Assembly: GCA_963750495.1 (NCBI GenBank)
Contig: CAVVQV010000006.1
Span: 434,001-498,000 of the forward strand
Source: JANLYC01 sp963750495
GTDB lineage: Bacteria > Actinomycetota > Actinomycetes > Propionibacteriales > Nocardioidaceae
DNA: 64,000 nucleotides
Reading direction: 5' to 3'
The notes below the pieces were generated by a model. That model was not told the DNA's origin, ran no database searches, and saw nothing but the letters and a program-made list of their open reading frames with translations. Made by a program: the position numbers and the translations under genes. Position 1 is the first letter of the stretch; every line of letters starts with the position of its first letter. This document shows positions 7,015 through 15,956 of this stretch, in pieces.

Positions 7015-9278
7015 GGTCGCTGCTCTCCGCGGGGGGTGAGCCGACCGCCACGAACGCGCATCACGATGCGCCGGGCGGCCGCGCCGAACAGGATGGCTGC
7101 GCCGATACCCATGACCACCCAGATCGCGACCCCGATCTGCGTCGACCGGACATCGAACGTCCACGGTTGACCGACGGGGCGGTGGCTCGTGGTGGTCAGT
7201 CGCACCCGGACGCCGGTGAGGCCGGAGCCGTCGGACCGGGCCGTGGCCTCGATGTCGCGTCGCTGACCCGGGTCGAGCGTGAGCGGTGAGATGGCGTCGA
7301 CGGTGACGGCCGGGTTCTCCGCACGGGCCACCACTTCCACGGTCACGGGTACGGACAACCCGTTGGTCACCGTGAGGGGGAAGCGACCGGTCGCACTCGA
7401 CAAAGCAACGAACGTCGGACCCGTCACCGTCACCTTGGCGGTGTTCCTGACCGACTCCTCGGTAGCTCGGTCGGTGACAGCGACCCGAGCCGGCAGGTCA
7501 TCGCGCCACAGTGACGTCCCGGACGCCGCCAGCACCTGGTCGAACCGCGGCCCGGCGCTGTTCTCGTCGTTGACCAGGTCGGTGAAGATGCGGCCCTTGT
7601 CGCGCAGCGCTTTGATGGCGCTCAACAGCTCGGTGGGGAGCGGGATGACCGCCTTCGGCATCGCCACCCCTCCGGCGTACGGCACAGCCGTCTGCTGCGC
7701 CGCACTGGACGCGGTCTCCGGCAGCACCGTCGGGAAGCCGTAGGCCTTGGCCAGCTCGCCGCTCGTGGTCGTGATGCCAGGGTCCCAACCGAAGGGGACG
7801 GCGATCACGGAGATGGCTCTGACCTCATGGTCGAGCGAGCGCACGGTGGCCTCGGCGACGATGTCCCGCAGGAACTGCGGACCGCTGAGCTCGGGCCCGA
7901 TTCTGGTCCCGGCGATGTCTGTCCGCGTCACCAACGCTGTCACCTGGCCGACGGCCGTAGGCACGAGCACCTGCGTGGGCGGGTAGCTCGGCCCGGGGTC
8001 GCCACGCAGGGTGGTCAGGCTGCGTTGGGAGATGATCCGCAGGGGTGCGCCGGCGCGGGAGGAGACCGCGAGGCCGCGCCGGGTGCTCGCACCGGCGTAC
8101 GGCCAGCTGGCGACTGTAGGGGTGATCCGCTGCTGGGTCGCGTAGCGGTGACTCGCCCGGACCGCAGCGTCGACGACGCCCGGGAGCGCGTGGGCACCGA
8201 GCGCGCTCGCGTCCGGGCTGCCCCACGCCATGAACACCACATCCTGGTTGCGGACCGCCGCGTCGAGCTCGGTGAGCCACCGTTTGGCATCGGCCTGGCC
8301 GGCACCGGCCACACCCGGCTGTCCCGCGGAGACCTGCGCCAGGCTGCGCACGTGGTAGCCGTCGGCCATGTCCTCGATCGCCTGCCGCAGGGCCGGATCC
8401 AGGACGACCTCGAGGGTGCTGGGAGGGGCGGCAGCGATGAAGTCGAGGAGGTTGTGCAGCTGGCCGCCGATCGAGATGAGCTGGGCGAGGCTCTCATCGA
8501 GGAACGTCCCGTCCGCCTGACGGGGGATCGCCGCCGTCAGCGGAATCAGCGTGACGATGCCGGTGGGGATGACCGGGCCGCTGGACGCGTCGGGCAACAG
8601 GGGGATCACCGTGTCGACCCGGGCGACGGGCGAGCGGGTGCCGTCCCGGTCGCCGGCGATCACCGTGGCGCCCACGTGGTAGACCCCGGGGTCGCGACTG
8701 ATCGGGAGCTTCCCGTAGGGGATCGACAGCGTGTACCGCGTCGTCGTGCCCGGCCTGAGCCTGCCGATCTCGTCGAAGCGGCCGAAGTCGATGATGCGCG
8801 TGCCGAAGTCCTCGGTGTTCAGCCGGAAGGCATCGAGGGCCGCTCGGCTGGTCGCCGGCTGGCTCTCGATGTCGAGATAGACCTGGGCGTCGCGCCAGGC
8901 CCTGGTTCCGGTGTTGGTCACCACACCCTCGAGGACGAGATCCTTGTGTGGTGCCAGCGAGGTCGGCTTGATCTTGTCCAACGAGACGGTCAGGCCCGTC
9001 GTCCGCTCCAGCGGGGTGCTGCGTCGATGCACCGACCTGGCGGCCACGGCCGGCGTACGCGAGATCCGGTCGCGGCCCGGGGCCGCTGCGCTGAGGTCCG
9101 CGGTTGACCCGGGGGCAGCAGCGGCGCCGGCGGTCTTGGCCTCGCTGGGCATACCGAAGGCGCCGCTCGCAGCGGCGGACGTCAGCGCGCCCAGGATCAC
9201 GGCGGCGCCGGCCGTCACCGCGAGCCAGCGGCGACCGGCGCGGCGATGGCGGACGCGTCGGGAGTGGGGGAGGGTCAT
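7011..9278 (-). CDS. DUF6049 family exported protein, membrane anchored
   Basis: 755 residues. The first about 38 residues form a basic-hydrophobic signal sequence (RRRAGRRWLAVTAGAAVILGAL region). A large extracytoplasmic part follows, with immunoglobulin-like stretches near both ends, and a single hydrophobic segment (IGVAIWVVMGIGAAILFGAA) sits just before a basic C-terminal tail. It is the counterpart of Rv3909, conserved next to murJ across actinobacteria; biochemical function is unknown and a role in the MurJ or cell-envelope complex is inference from synteny. Its stop overlaps the murJ start by 4 nt. It diverges from pcnA; the mutT4-like NUDIX gene found between these two in M. tuberculosis is absent. 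Confidence 0.85.
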   Translation of the reverse strand: MTLPHSRRVRHRRAGRRWLAVTAGAAVILGALTSAAASGAFGMPSEAKTAGAAAAPGSTADLSAAAPGRDRISRTPAVAARSVHRRSTPLERTTGLTVSLDKIKPTSLAPHKDLVLEGVVTNTGTRAWRDAQVYLDIESQPATSRAALDAFRLNTEDFGTRIIDFGRFDEIGRLRPGTTTRYTLSIPYGKLPISRDPGVYHVGATVIAGDRDGTRSPVARVDTVIPLLPDASSGPVIPTGIVTLIPLTAAIPRQADGTFLDESLAQLISIGGQLHNLLDFIAAAPPSTLEVVLDPALRQAIEDMADGYHVRSLAQVSAGQPGVAGAGQADAKRWLTELDAAVRNQDVVFMAWGSPDASALGAHALPGVVDAAVRASHRYATQQRITPTVASWPYAGASTRRGLAVSSRAGAPLRIISQRSLTTLRGDPGPSYPPTQVLVPTAVGQVTALVTRTDIAGTRIGPELSGPQFLRDIVAEATVRSLDHEVRAISVIAVPFGWDPGITTTSGELAKAYGFPTVLPETASSAAQQTAVPYAGGVAMPKAVIPLPTELLSAIKALRDKGRIFTDLVNDENSAGPRFDQVLAASGTSLWRDDLPARVAVTDRATEESVRNTAKVTVTGPTFVALSSATGRFPLTVTNGLSVPVTVEVVARAENPAVTVDAISPLTLDPGQRRDIEATARSDGSGLTGVRVRLTTTSHRPVGQPWTFDVRSTQIGVAIWVVMGIGAAILFGAAARRIVMRVRGGRLTPRGEQRP

Positions 9279-9377
9279 CCCCGGCAGACTTCGCGTGGCA
9301 CGCGGATGACCCAGAGCATGGCCCTGATGCTAACCGGTGGCGCCATCAGCAGGGTTCGCCTCATACAGTGGGGCATC

Positions 9378-10862
9378 GTGTCCGATCCCTCCGCAGGCGG
9401 CCCCGCCGCCACCTCGTCGACGTCCAGCGCGGCGACCACTGACCTGCAGTTGGTGACGCTGCAGGCGCTCGTAGCCGCCCACCCGGTGGTGGTTCCCCTT
9501 GCCGAGCGCTTCATGGCGGCGGGACACACGCTCGCGCTCGTCGGCGGACCGGTTCGTGACCTGCTGTTGCAACGCAGCTCGAACGACCTGGACTTCACCA
9601 CCTCCGCGAGCCCGGACGAGATCGAGGACTGCCTGCGTGGCTGGGTCGATGCGATGTGGGACATGGGTCGCGACTTCGGCACGATCGGTGCCCGGGTCGG
9701 ACAGGACGAGCTCGAGATCACCACCTACCGGTCCGACGCGTACGACCCGGCTTCCCGCAAGCCCGCGGTGGCCTTCGGGGACAGCCTCGAGGCGGACCTG
9801 GTCCGCCGGGACTTCACGGTCAACGCGATGGCGCTGTCGCTCCCGGACGGTCGCTTCGTCGACCCGTTCGGGGGAATGCGCGACCTCGCGGCCGGGCTCC
9901 TGCGCACACCGAGTACGCCGGAGGAGTCCTTCGACGACGACCCGCTGCGGATGATGCGCGCGGCCCGGTTCGTCGCGCAGCTCGGTTTCTCCGTGTCGCC
10001 GGACATCGTGGTGGCGATGCGCGACATGGGAGATCGGCTCGAGATCGTGTCGGCCGAGCGGATCCGCGACGAGCTCGTCAAGTTGGTCCTCGCCCCGCGG
10101 CCACGCCTGGGTCTCATGCTCCTCGTCGAGACCGGTCTGGCCGACCGCGTCCTGCCCGAGCTCCCAGCTCTTCGGCTCGAGGGCGACGAGCATCATCGGC
10201 ACAAGAATGTCTACGAGCACTCTTTGACCGTTCTCGACCAGGCCATCGCACTGGAGGGCCGCCTCGACGACGGGGGCCCCGATCTGGTGACGCGCCTGGC
10301 TGCGCTCCTGCACGACATCGGCAAGCCGCGTACGCGACGCTTCAGCGACGACGGCACGGTGACCTTCCACCACCACGACGTCGTGGGCGCCAAGATGGCA
10401 GCGAAGCGTATGCGCGCGTTGCGCTTCGCGGGCACCGAGGTCAACGACGTGGCGCGGCTGGTCGAGCTGCACCTGCGGTTCCACGGTTATGGCGGCGGTG
10501 AGTGGACCGACGCGGCCGTCCGTCGATACGTGCGCGACGCCGGACCGCTCCTCGACCGCCTGCACATCCTCACGCGGGCCGATTGCACGACGCGCAACCA
10601 GCGCAAGGCCGCGCGTCTGGCTCGTACGTATGACGACCTCGAGAAACGGATCGAGCGGCTCACCGAGGAGGAGGAGCTGGCCTCCATGCGCCCGGACCTG
10701 GACGGCCAGCAGATCATGGCCGTGCTCGACATCGCGCCCGGGCCGGCGGTCGGGGAGGCCTACCGGTTCCTGCTCGAGCGTCGGATGGACGAGGGGCCGC
10801 TCGGCGAGGACCGAGCGCGCGAGGAGCTGCTCGCCTGGTGGGCCACGCGCTCCCCGACCTGA
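9378..10862 (+). CDS. pcnA: CCA tRNA nucleotidyltransferase / poly(A) polymerase family
   Basis: 494 residues. The class II nucleotidyltransferase head has GGPVRD (56-61) and the metal-binding DLDF (70-73), followed by the template-binding stretch DDPLRMMRAARF. An HD-type domain follows with HHRHKNVYEHSL and LLHDIGKP. The enzyme adds or repairs the 3' CCA of tRNAs. The GTG at 9378 is preferred: a TACAGT -10-like box ends 8 nt upstream (9364-9369), suggesting a leaderless transcript, and the upstream extension to 9246 overlaps the divergent DUF6049 gene. Synteny with Rv3907c and its Streptomyces counterpart is clear. Confidence 0.93.
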   Translation: MSDPSAGGPAATSSTSSAATTDLQLVTLQALVAAHPVVVPLAERFMAAGHTLALVGGPVRDLLLQRSSNDLDFTTSASPDEIEDCLRGWVDAMWDMGRDFGTIGARVGQDELEITTYRSDAYDPASRKPAVAFGDSLEADLVRRDFTVNAMALSLPDGRFVDPFGGMRDLAAGLLRTPSTPEESFDDDPLRMMRAARFVAQLGFSVSPDIVVAMRDMGDRLEIVSAERIRDELVKLVLAPRPRLGLMLLVETGLADRVLPELPALRLEGDEHHRHKNVYEHSLTVLDQAIALEGRLDDGGPDLVTRLAALLHDIGKPRTRRFSDDGTVTFHHHDVVGAKMAAKRMRALRFAGTEVNDVARLVELHLRFHGYGGGEWTDAAVRRYVRDAGPLLDRLHILTRADCTTRNQRKAARLARTYDDLEKRIERLTEEEELASMRPDLDGQQIMAVLDIAPGPAVGEAYRFLLERRMDEGPLGEDRAREELLAWWATRSPT

Positions 10863-10878
10863 TCGCGCGAGCTCGGTC

Positions 10879-12192
10879 TCAGTCGGGGACCTCGTCGAGG
10901 GCTGCCGAGGTGATCGCCTCTGGGTGGCGGACAGCCCTGGTGCGGGCGTAGGCGATCGCCGTGACGGCGTAACCAGCGGCGATGAGGCCCAGCGCGACAT
11001 ACGACTTGCCGCTGGTCGGCACGATGAGGATCCCGACCGCGGCGGCCGCGACGAACACCACGTTGAAGAGGACGTCATACAAGGAGAAGACCCGGCCGCG
11101 GTAAGCGTCCTCGACCGTCGTCTGCACGATCGTGTCGACGCAGATCTTGACGCCTTGGGCGGAGAGCCCCAGGACCAAGGCGGCCACCAGCAGGGCCGGC
11201 ACGGTGTACAGACCGCCCGGGAACACCTCGATCACGGCGCCGGCCACCAGCAACACGACGATCCACCGTGGCGGCGTCAGCTGCGCCGACGCGGCCGGCG
11301 TGAGGACAGCCGCCAGCAGGAACCCGATCCCCGAGACCAGGATCGCGATCGAGAGGCCGGCCAACCCGGCGTCGGTGTCCGCGGGGTCGTTGAAGTAGTT
11401 GCGGTAGAGCAGGATCGTGGCAACCGTCGACAGGCCGTAGCAGAAGCGGTGCATGGCGATCACAGCCAGGGCGTGGGCGGCCGCGGGGCGGTCCTGGAGG
11501 TGTCGGATGCCGGCCCGTAGCCCGCTCACCACGTGCCGAAGCTGCTTCTTGACGTCGCTCATGGACGCGTCGAAGTACGGTCCGAGCAGGGGTCTCGGCA
11601 GCCGTAGCGCCAGCAGCGCCGCGGTCAGGTAGCCCAGCGCCGCGATCAGCACGACCAGCGTGTCCACGTTGCCCGGCGTGAGGGCACGGAATCCCGAGGC
11701 GGCCCCGAGACCGAGCATGAACGCGATGGTTCCGCTGGTGGGGGTGATGGAGTTCGCCAGCACGAGCTCGTCTCGTCCCACCACGTGCGGCAGGGCTGCC
11801 GACAGCGCAGCGAGGAAGAACCGGTTGATGCTGAACGCGATGAGGATCATCACGTACAGCGCCGGCCCGTCGAGGTCGGCGGCAACCAGCGCCGCGACGG
11901 CGATCACGGGTACGAGGCGTACCAGGTTGGCGACGAGCAGCACCTGGCGTCGGCTCCACCGGTCCAGGAAGACACCCGCGAACGGACCGAGCAGGCTGAA
12001 CGGCAGCAGCACGGCGGCCAGCGCCCCGGCGATCGAGGCCGCGTCCGGTTGACGCTCCGGTGAGAAGAGGACGTACGACGCCAGCGCCACCTGGAACACG
12101 CCGTCGGAAGCCTGGCTGGTCACGCGGACGGCGAACAGCTGCCGGAAACGCCGCCTGGTCAGCAGATGCCGCAGCGCCGCCGTGAACCGCAT
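10879..12192 (-). CDS. MFS transporter
   Basis: A 437-residue major facilitator protein with about 12 hydrophobic segments. The loop after helix 2 reads GVFLDRWSRRQVLL, a form of the MFS A-motif, and a second A-like motif (EDAYRGRVFSLYD) follows helix 8. It resembles the MFS_3 (enterobactin-exporter-like) group; substrate unknown. The start ATG overlaps the TGA of the methyltransferase gene (ATGA), so the two form a coupled pair. An MFS gene also sits between pcnA and ino1 in Streptomyces. Confidence 0.85.
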   Translation of the reverse strand: MRFTAALRHLLTRRRFRQLFAVRVTSQASDGVFQVALASYVLFSPERQPDAASIAGALAAVLLPFSLLGPFAGVFLDRWSRRQVLLVANLVRLVPVIAVAALVAADLDGPALYVMILIAFSINRFFLAALSAALPHVVGRDELVLANSITPTSGTIAFMLGLGAASGFRALTPGNVDTLVVLIAALGYLTAALLALRLPRPLLGPYFDASMSDVKKQLRHVVSGLRAGIRHLQDRPAAAHALAVIAMHRFCYGLSTVATILLYRNYFNDPADTDAGLAGLSIAILVSGIGFLLAAVLTPAASAQLTPPRWIVVLLVAGAVIEVFPGGLYTVPALLVAALVLGLSAQGVKICVDTIVQTTVEDAYRGRVFSLYDVLFNVVFVAAAAVGILIVPTSGKSYVALGLIAAGYAVTAIAYARTRAVRHPEAITSAALDEVPD

Positions 12193-12998
12193 CAGGCCGG
12201 TCCGCGGTCACAGTCGGGACGGACGGCGAGGACGGTTGCGTCCTCGTCGGCGCCGTCGGGCATGGGCGTGGCCTCGGCGGTGAGGCCGGCCGCAGCGGCA
12301 ACCGCGACGGCGGTCTCGACCTGGTTCCAGGCAACCTGGGTGAGCAGCAGCCCGGTGGGCGAGAGCCACGTCAGGCTGTGGGTGCAGACCGCTCGCAGGG
12401 GATCGAGACCGTCCGCGCCGCCATCGACGGTGTGGCGCGGCTCGTGGTCACGGAAGTCGCGGGGCAGCAGGACGATCTCGTTGCTCGGCACGTACGGGAG
12501 GTGGGCCAGCACGACGTCGACCCGGCCCCGCAGGTCCGGGGGCAGGGCGTCGAACCAGGAGCCGACATGGACGGTGAAGCCGAAGACAGCGGCGTTGCGC
12601 TCGGCCCAGCCGGCGGCCGCCGGATCGAGCTCGGTGGCATGCACGGTCCAGTCGGGGTGCCGTCGGGCGAGTGAGGCGGCGATCGCCCCACTTCCACAGC
12701 CGAGGTCGACAGCGACGGTGCCGCGGTCCTGGCGTGGGACGTAGCGGGCAGCGGCGTCGATGAGGGCGACGGCCCTGGCCCGGGGGATGAACGCGGGCGC
12801 TCCGATCGACACGGTGACGCCGGCGAAGTCGGCGGCGCCGACGACATACTCCAGCGGCTCACCGGCTGCGCGCCGTTGCACGGCTCGTTCGCGCGCCGGC
12901 CCCGCTCCGAACGTGGCGGCGATCAGCGCTGCCTCCCGCTCGGCGAAGACGCAACCGGCTGCACGCAGTCGTGTGATGAGACCGTCGAGGGAGCTCAT
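12192..12998 (-). CDS. PrmC/HemK-like methyltransferase with altered catalytic motif
   Basis: 268 residues. An N-terminal helical part with GEPLEYVVGAADFAG and the following FIPRARA resembles the PrmC recognition domain, and the SAM-binding motif I is AVDLGCGSGAIAASLA. Canonical PrmC enzymes carry NPPY for glutamine N5 methylation of release factors; here the same position reads AHLPYVP, with the catalytic asparagine replaced. It is therefore unlikely to be the housekeeping release-factor methyltransferase, and the substrate is unknown. ATG at 12998 follows a GGGGCG stretch; longer starts would cross the divergent VOC gene. Confidence 0.75.
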   Translation of the reverse strand: MSSLDGLITRLRAAGCVFAEREAALIAATFGAGPARERAVQRRAAGEPLEYVVGAADFAGVTVSIGAPAFIPRARAVALIDAAARYVPRQDRGTVAVDLGCGSGAIAASLARRHPDWTVHATELDPAAAGWAERNAAVFGFTVHVGSWFDALPPDLRGRVDVVLAHLPYVPSNEIVLLPRDFRDHEPRHTVDGGADGLDPLRAVCTHSLTWLSPTGLLLTQVAWNQVETAVAVAAAAGLTAEATPMPDGADEDATVLAVRPDCDRGPA

Positions 12999-13073
12999 CG
13001 GGTCGCCCCGCCGTGTCACGGGCCATGTATAGCATCCTGACGGGAGCACCAACGCCCAGGAGACGAGGTAGTG

Positions 13074-13442
13074 ATGCAACTCGTACAGGTTGCCCAGCAC
13101 GCTGATGATCTCGATCGCGCCGCCGCCTTCTACAGCGAGCTGCTGCAGACGCCGCCCGCCGGCCGGTTCGACCCACCCGGACTGCTGTTCTTCGACCTCG
13201 ACGGGGTACGGCTGCTGCTCGAGACGGGTGCTCCACCGGCGGTGATCTATCTCGGGGTCGAGGACGTGCAGGCCACGGTCAAGTCCCTGCGAGATCGCGG
13301 GGTGGCGATCGTGAGCGAGCCACAGGTCATCTTCACCCACGAGGACGACGCCCTCGGGCCTGCCGGTACGCAGGAGTGGATGGCTTTCATCACCGACTCC
13401 GAAGGAAACACGGTGGGCCTGGTCTCCCGCCTCCGGACATGA
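13074..13442 (+). CDS. VOC (glyoxalase/bleomycin-resistance) family protein
   Basis: A 122-residue single VOC module: VQVAQHADDLDRAAAFYSELL at the start, a central LLFFDLDGVRLLLE strand pair and the C-terminal FITDSEGNTVGLVS typical of glyoxalase I-like folds. Metal-dependent function is possible but no substrate can be assigned. The ATG at 13074 has GAGG 5 nt upstream; an in-frame GTG at 13071 is less well placed. It diverges from the methyltransferase gene with a 75-nt spacer and converges on ino1, separated by a hairpin. Confidence 0.8.
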   Translation: MQLVQVAQHADDLDRAAAFYSELLQTPPAGRFDPPGLLFFDLDGVRLLLETGAPPAVIYLGVEDVQATVKSLRDRGVAIVSEPQVIFTHEDDALGPAGTQEWMAFITDSEGNTVGLVSRLRT

Positions 13443-13443
13443 C

Positions 13444-13475
13444 AAGACCCCGCCTGCCGGGACAGACGGGGCCTT
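13444..13475. terminator. Hairpin between convergent VOC and ino1 genes
   Basis: AAGACCCCG (13444-13452) pairs with CGGGGCCTT (13467-13475) with one mismatch across a 14-nt loop. It sits directly after the VOC stop and 24 nt from the ino1 stop, so it can serve both strands. The flanking A/T pairs give short T ends. Confidence 0.65.
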
Positions 13476-13499
13476 GACTGATTCAGGAAACGGCGGTGC

Positions 13500-14579
13500 T
13501 CAGCGCTCCACCTCGCCGCGGATGAACGCCTCGACCGAGGCGCGACCCTCGTCGTCGGGGCGCTGCACCGGCGGGGACTTCATCAGGTAGGACGACGCGG
13601 CCAGCAGCGCGCCACCGATGCCGCGGTCCTTGGCGATCTTGGCGGCGCGGATCGCGTCGATGATGATGCCGGCCGAGTTGGGGGAGTCCCAGACCTCGAG
13701 CTTGTACTCCATGTTCAGCGGCACGTTGCCGAAGGCGCGACCCTCGAGGCGGACGTAGGCCCACTTCCGGTCGTCGAGCCACTGGACGTAGTCCGAGGGA
13801 CCGATGTGGACGTTCTTGGCGCCCAGGTCGTGGTCGATGTTGGACGTGACCGCCTGGGTTTTGGAGACCTTCTTCGACTCCAACCGCTCGCGCTCCAACA
13901 TGTTCTTGAAGTCCATGTTGCCGCCGACGTTGAGCTGGTACGTGCGGTCGAGCACGACGCCGCGGTCCTGGAAGAGCTTGGCCAGCACGCGGTGGGTGAT
14001 GGTGGCACCGACCTGCGACTTGATGTCGTCGCCGATGATCGGCACTCCGGCGTCCTCGAACTTCTTCGCCCAGACCGGGTCTGAGGCGATGAAAACGGGC
14101 AGCGCGTTCACGAACGCGACACCGGCGTCGATCGCGCACTGTGCGTAGAACTTGTCAGCGTCCTCAGAACCCACCGGAAGGTAGGACACGAGCACGTCGG
14201 CCTGGGTCTCCTTGAGCACCGCGACGATGTCGACGGGCTCGCTGTCGCTCTCGTCGATGGTCTCGCGGTAGTACTTGCCGAGGCCGTCAAGCGTGTGACC
14301 GCGCTGGACCGTGATGCCCGTGGGCGGCACGTCGCAGATCTTGATCGTGTTGTTCTCGCTCGCCGTCGTGGCGTCCGCCAGATCGAAGCCGACCTTCTTG
14401 GCGTCGACGTCGAAGGCGGCGACGAACTCGACGTCGCGGACGTGATATTCACCGAACTGCACATGCATCAGCCCGGGAACGCTCCCTGACGGGTCGGCGT
14501 CCTGGTAGTAGTGAACGCCCTGGATCAGTGACGTGGCGCAGTTGCCTACGCCAACGATGGCTACACGGACCGAAGCCAT
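13500..14579 (-). CDS. ino1: myo-inositol-1-phosphate synthase
   Basis: 359 residues. Converts glucose 6-phosphate to 1D-myo-inositol 3-phosphate with NAD, the first step towards phosphatidylinositol and mycothiol in actinobacteria. The NAD-binding VRVAIVGVGNCATSL is at the N-terminus; the conserved NGGNMDFKNML-type segment (here VGGNMDF) and SDYVQWL follow. Length matches actinobacterial Ino1. ATG at 14579 has GAGGAG about 7 nt upstream. The padR gene ends 10 nt before it, so the two are probably cotranscribed, as in Rv0047c-Rv0046c. Confidence 0.95.
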   Translation of the reverse strand: MASVRVAIVGVGNCATSLIQGVHYYQDADPSGSVPGLMHVQFGEYHVRDVEFVAAFDVDAKKVGFDLADATTASENNTIKICDVPPTGITVQRGHTLDGLGKYYRETIDESDSEPVDIVAVLKETQADVLVSYLPVGSEDADKFYAQCAIDAGVAFVNALPVFIASDPVWAKKFEDAGVPIIGDDIKSQVGATITHRVLAKLFQDRGVVLDRTYQLNVGGNMDFKNMLERERLESKKVSKTQAVTSNIDHDLGAKNVHIGPSDYVQWLDDRKWAYVRLEGRAFGNVPLNMEYKLEVWDSPNSAGIIIDAIRAAKIAKDRGIGGALLAASSYLMKSPPVQRPDDEGRASVEAFIRGEVER

Positions 14580-14589
14580 TCGGCTCTCC

Positions 14590-15252
14590 TCATTCCCGGT
14601 TGTCGACACCGGACGGGGTTCCGTCGGTGCTGGTGGTGGTGTTGTCGTATACGTCGACTCGGTCGGCAGGCACCTTCAGCGACGTCGGTGTCCCTGAGAC
14701 CCGCTCGGAGTCGATGAGCTCGGTAAGCCAGCGCACTTCGCGCTCAGCGGACTCGAGCCCGTGTCGCTGAAGCTCCAACGTGTAGGCGTCGACCCGCTCA
14801 CGTGAGCGCGCCAGCGACGTACGCACTCCGTCGAGTCGCTCCTCGAGCCGGCTGCGTCGACCCTCGAGGATGCGGATGCGGGTCTCGGCCGTTGTGGAGC
14901 CGAAGAACGCGAAGTGGACGCCGAAGTTGTCGTCCTCCCACGCGCTCGGGCCGGCGGCGGAGACCAGTGCCGCGAAGCGGTCCTTGCCGTCGGCGGTGAG
15001 CTTGTAGACGATCTTGCCGCGCCGGCCGCCTCGGACCGGCAACTCGGCTGTCGTCTCGAGGTGCGTGGTGTCCTCGGTGATGAGGCCGTCACGCAGCATC
15101 TGCTTCAAGCAGGGGTACAGCGAACCGTAGGACAGCACGCGCCCCCAGCCGAACAGGCCGTTGACCCGTTTGCGCAGCTCGTAGCCGTGCATCGGTGCCT
15201 CGTGCAGCAGTCCGAGGACCGCGAGCTCGAGAGCGTCACCGCGCTTGGCCAC
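14590..15252 (-). CDS. PadR family transcriptional regulator, ino1-linked
   Basis: 220 residues. The winged-helix PadR domain (ELAVLGLLHEAPMHGYELRK and LSYGSLYPCLKQMLRDGLI) is followed by the wing GGRRGKIVYKLTADGKDRF and a long helical C-terminus that in the family drives dimerisation. The GTG at 15252 has AGGAG 6 nt upstream. It is the homologue of Rv0047c, which also precedes ino1, so control of inositol synthesis or autoregulation is a reasonable inference. A 19-bp imperfect palindrome upstream (15319-15337) is a candidate operator. Ligand unknown. Confidence 0.88.
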   Translation of the reverse strand: MAKRGDALELAVLGLLHEAPMHGYELRKRVNGLFGWGRVLSYGSLYPCLKQMLRDGLITEDTTHLETTAELPVRGGRRGKIVYKLTADGKDRFAALVSAAGPSAWEDDNFGVHFAFFGSTTAETRIRILEGRRSRLEERLDGVRTSLARSRERVDAYTLELQRHGLESAEREVRWLTELIDSERVSGTPTSLKVPADRVDVYDNTTTSTDGTPSGVDNRE

Positions 15253-15318
15253 GTCCTGCTCCTGACAGCTAGTCTTTGGTCCGTTGGGTACGACGTCTCG
15301 GTCACACCTATCGGAACC

Positions 15319-15337
15319 ACGTATCGACATGATACAT
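15319..15337. promoter_or_regulatory. Candidate PadR operator between padR and DUF5318 gene
   Basis: ACGTATC (15319-15325) and GATACAT (15331-15337) form an inverted repeat with one mismatch and a 5-nt centre (GACAT). It lies in the 178-nt divergent region, about 70 nt upstream of padR. PadR proteins usually bind AT-rich palindromes with ATGT/ACAT half sites in their own promoter; assignment here is inference. Confidence 0.45.
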
Positions 15338-15430
15338 CGTTACGCTACTACGCAGAAATCAGGGAGCAGTGTCGTGCGCGCCATGGCAGTTGGAATCAAC
15401 GCCCTGACATCTCGTACCCTCGAAGGCACC

Positions 15431-15844
15431 ATGTGGTCACAACGCTCAGTCATCGACTACTCGCTGCAGCGGCGAGCCACGTTGGCGACCCTGTTCCGGG
15501 GGGGTGGAGTGGCGACGGAGGACGTCTGCGACGCCGATCCCTACACGCTGCGGGCGGCCAAGCACCACGGGGAGCCGGCTCCGGTGCCCTGCCCCGTGTG
15601 CAAGAAGCCCGAACTGGCGCACTTGTCCTACGTCTTCGGCGACGAGCTCGGCCAGTACTCGGGGCGGATCAAGTCGCGCACCGAGATCGAGGCCATGGCG
15701 CACGAGCACGGCGAGATCCGGATCTACGTCCTCGAGGTCTGCCGCAGCTGTGGGTGGAACCATCTGGTGGAGTCGTACGTTGTTGGCGACGGCGTACCTC
15801 GCAAGCCTCCGCGCCGGCAACGGACCGTCGAGGACGACGACTGA
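15431..15844 (+). CDS. DUF5318 family protein
   Basis: 137 residues, homologue by position and character of Rv0049. It has two cysteine pairs, CPVCKK (about 56-59) and CRSCGW (about 100-103), that could bind zinc, plus an acidic C-terminus. Function is unknown. ATG at 15431 is preceded by GAAGG 4 nt upstream; a longer frame from 15284 would place coding sequence over the padR promoter region. It precedes ponA in the same direction with a 112-nt gap, an order conserved with M. tuberculosis. Confidence 0.82.
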   Translation: MWSQRSVIDYSLQRRATLATLFRGGGVATEDVCDADPYTLRAAKHHGEPAPVPCPVCKKPELAHLSYVFGDELGQYSGRIKSRTEIEAMAHEHGEIRIYVLEVCRSCGWNHLVESYVVGDGVPRKPPRRQRTVEDDD

Positions 15845-15956
15845 GCCGTGACACGACGGCCGGGGCTGCGCAATGACGCACCGCCCGTCATCCTTGACCT
15901 GAGCACCGATCCGATCAGCAGGCGACACGCACCTGATCACAACCTGGAAGAAGCCT

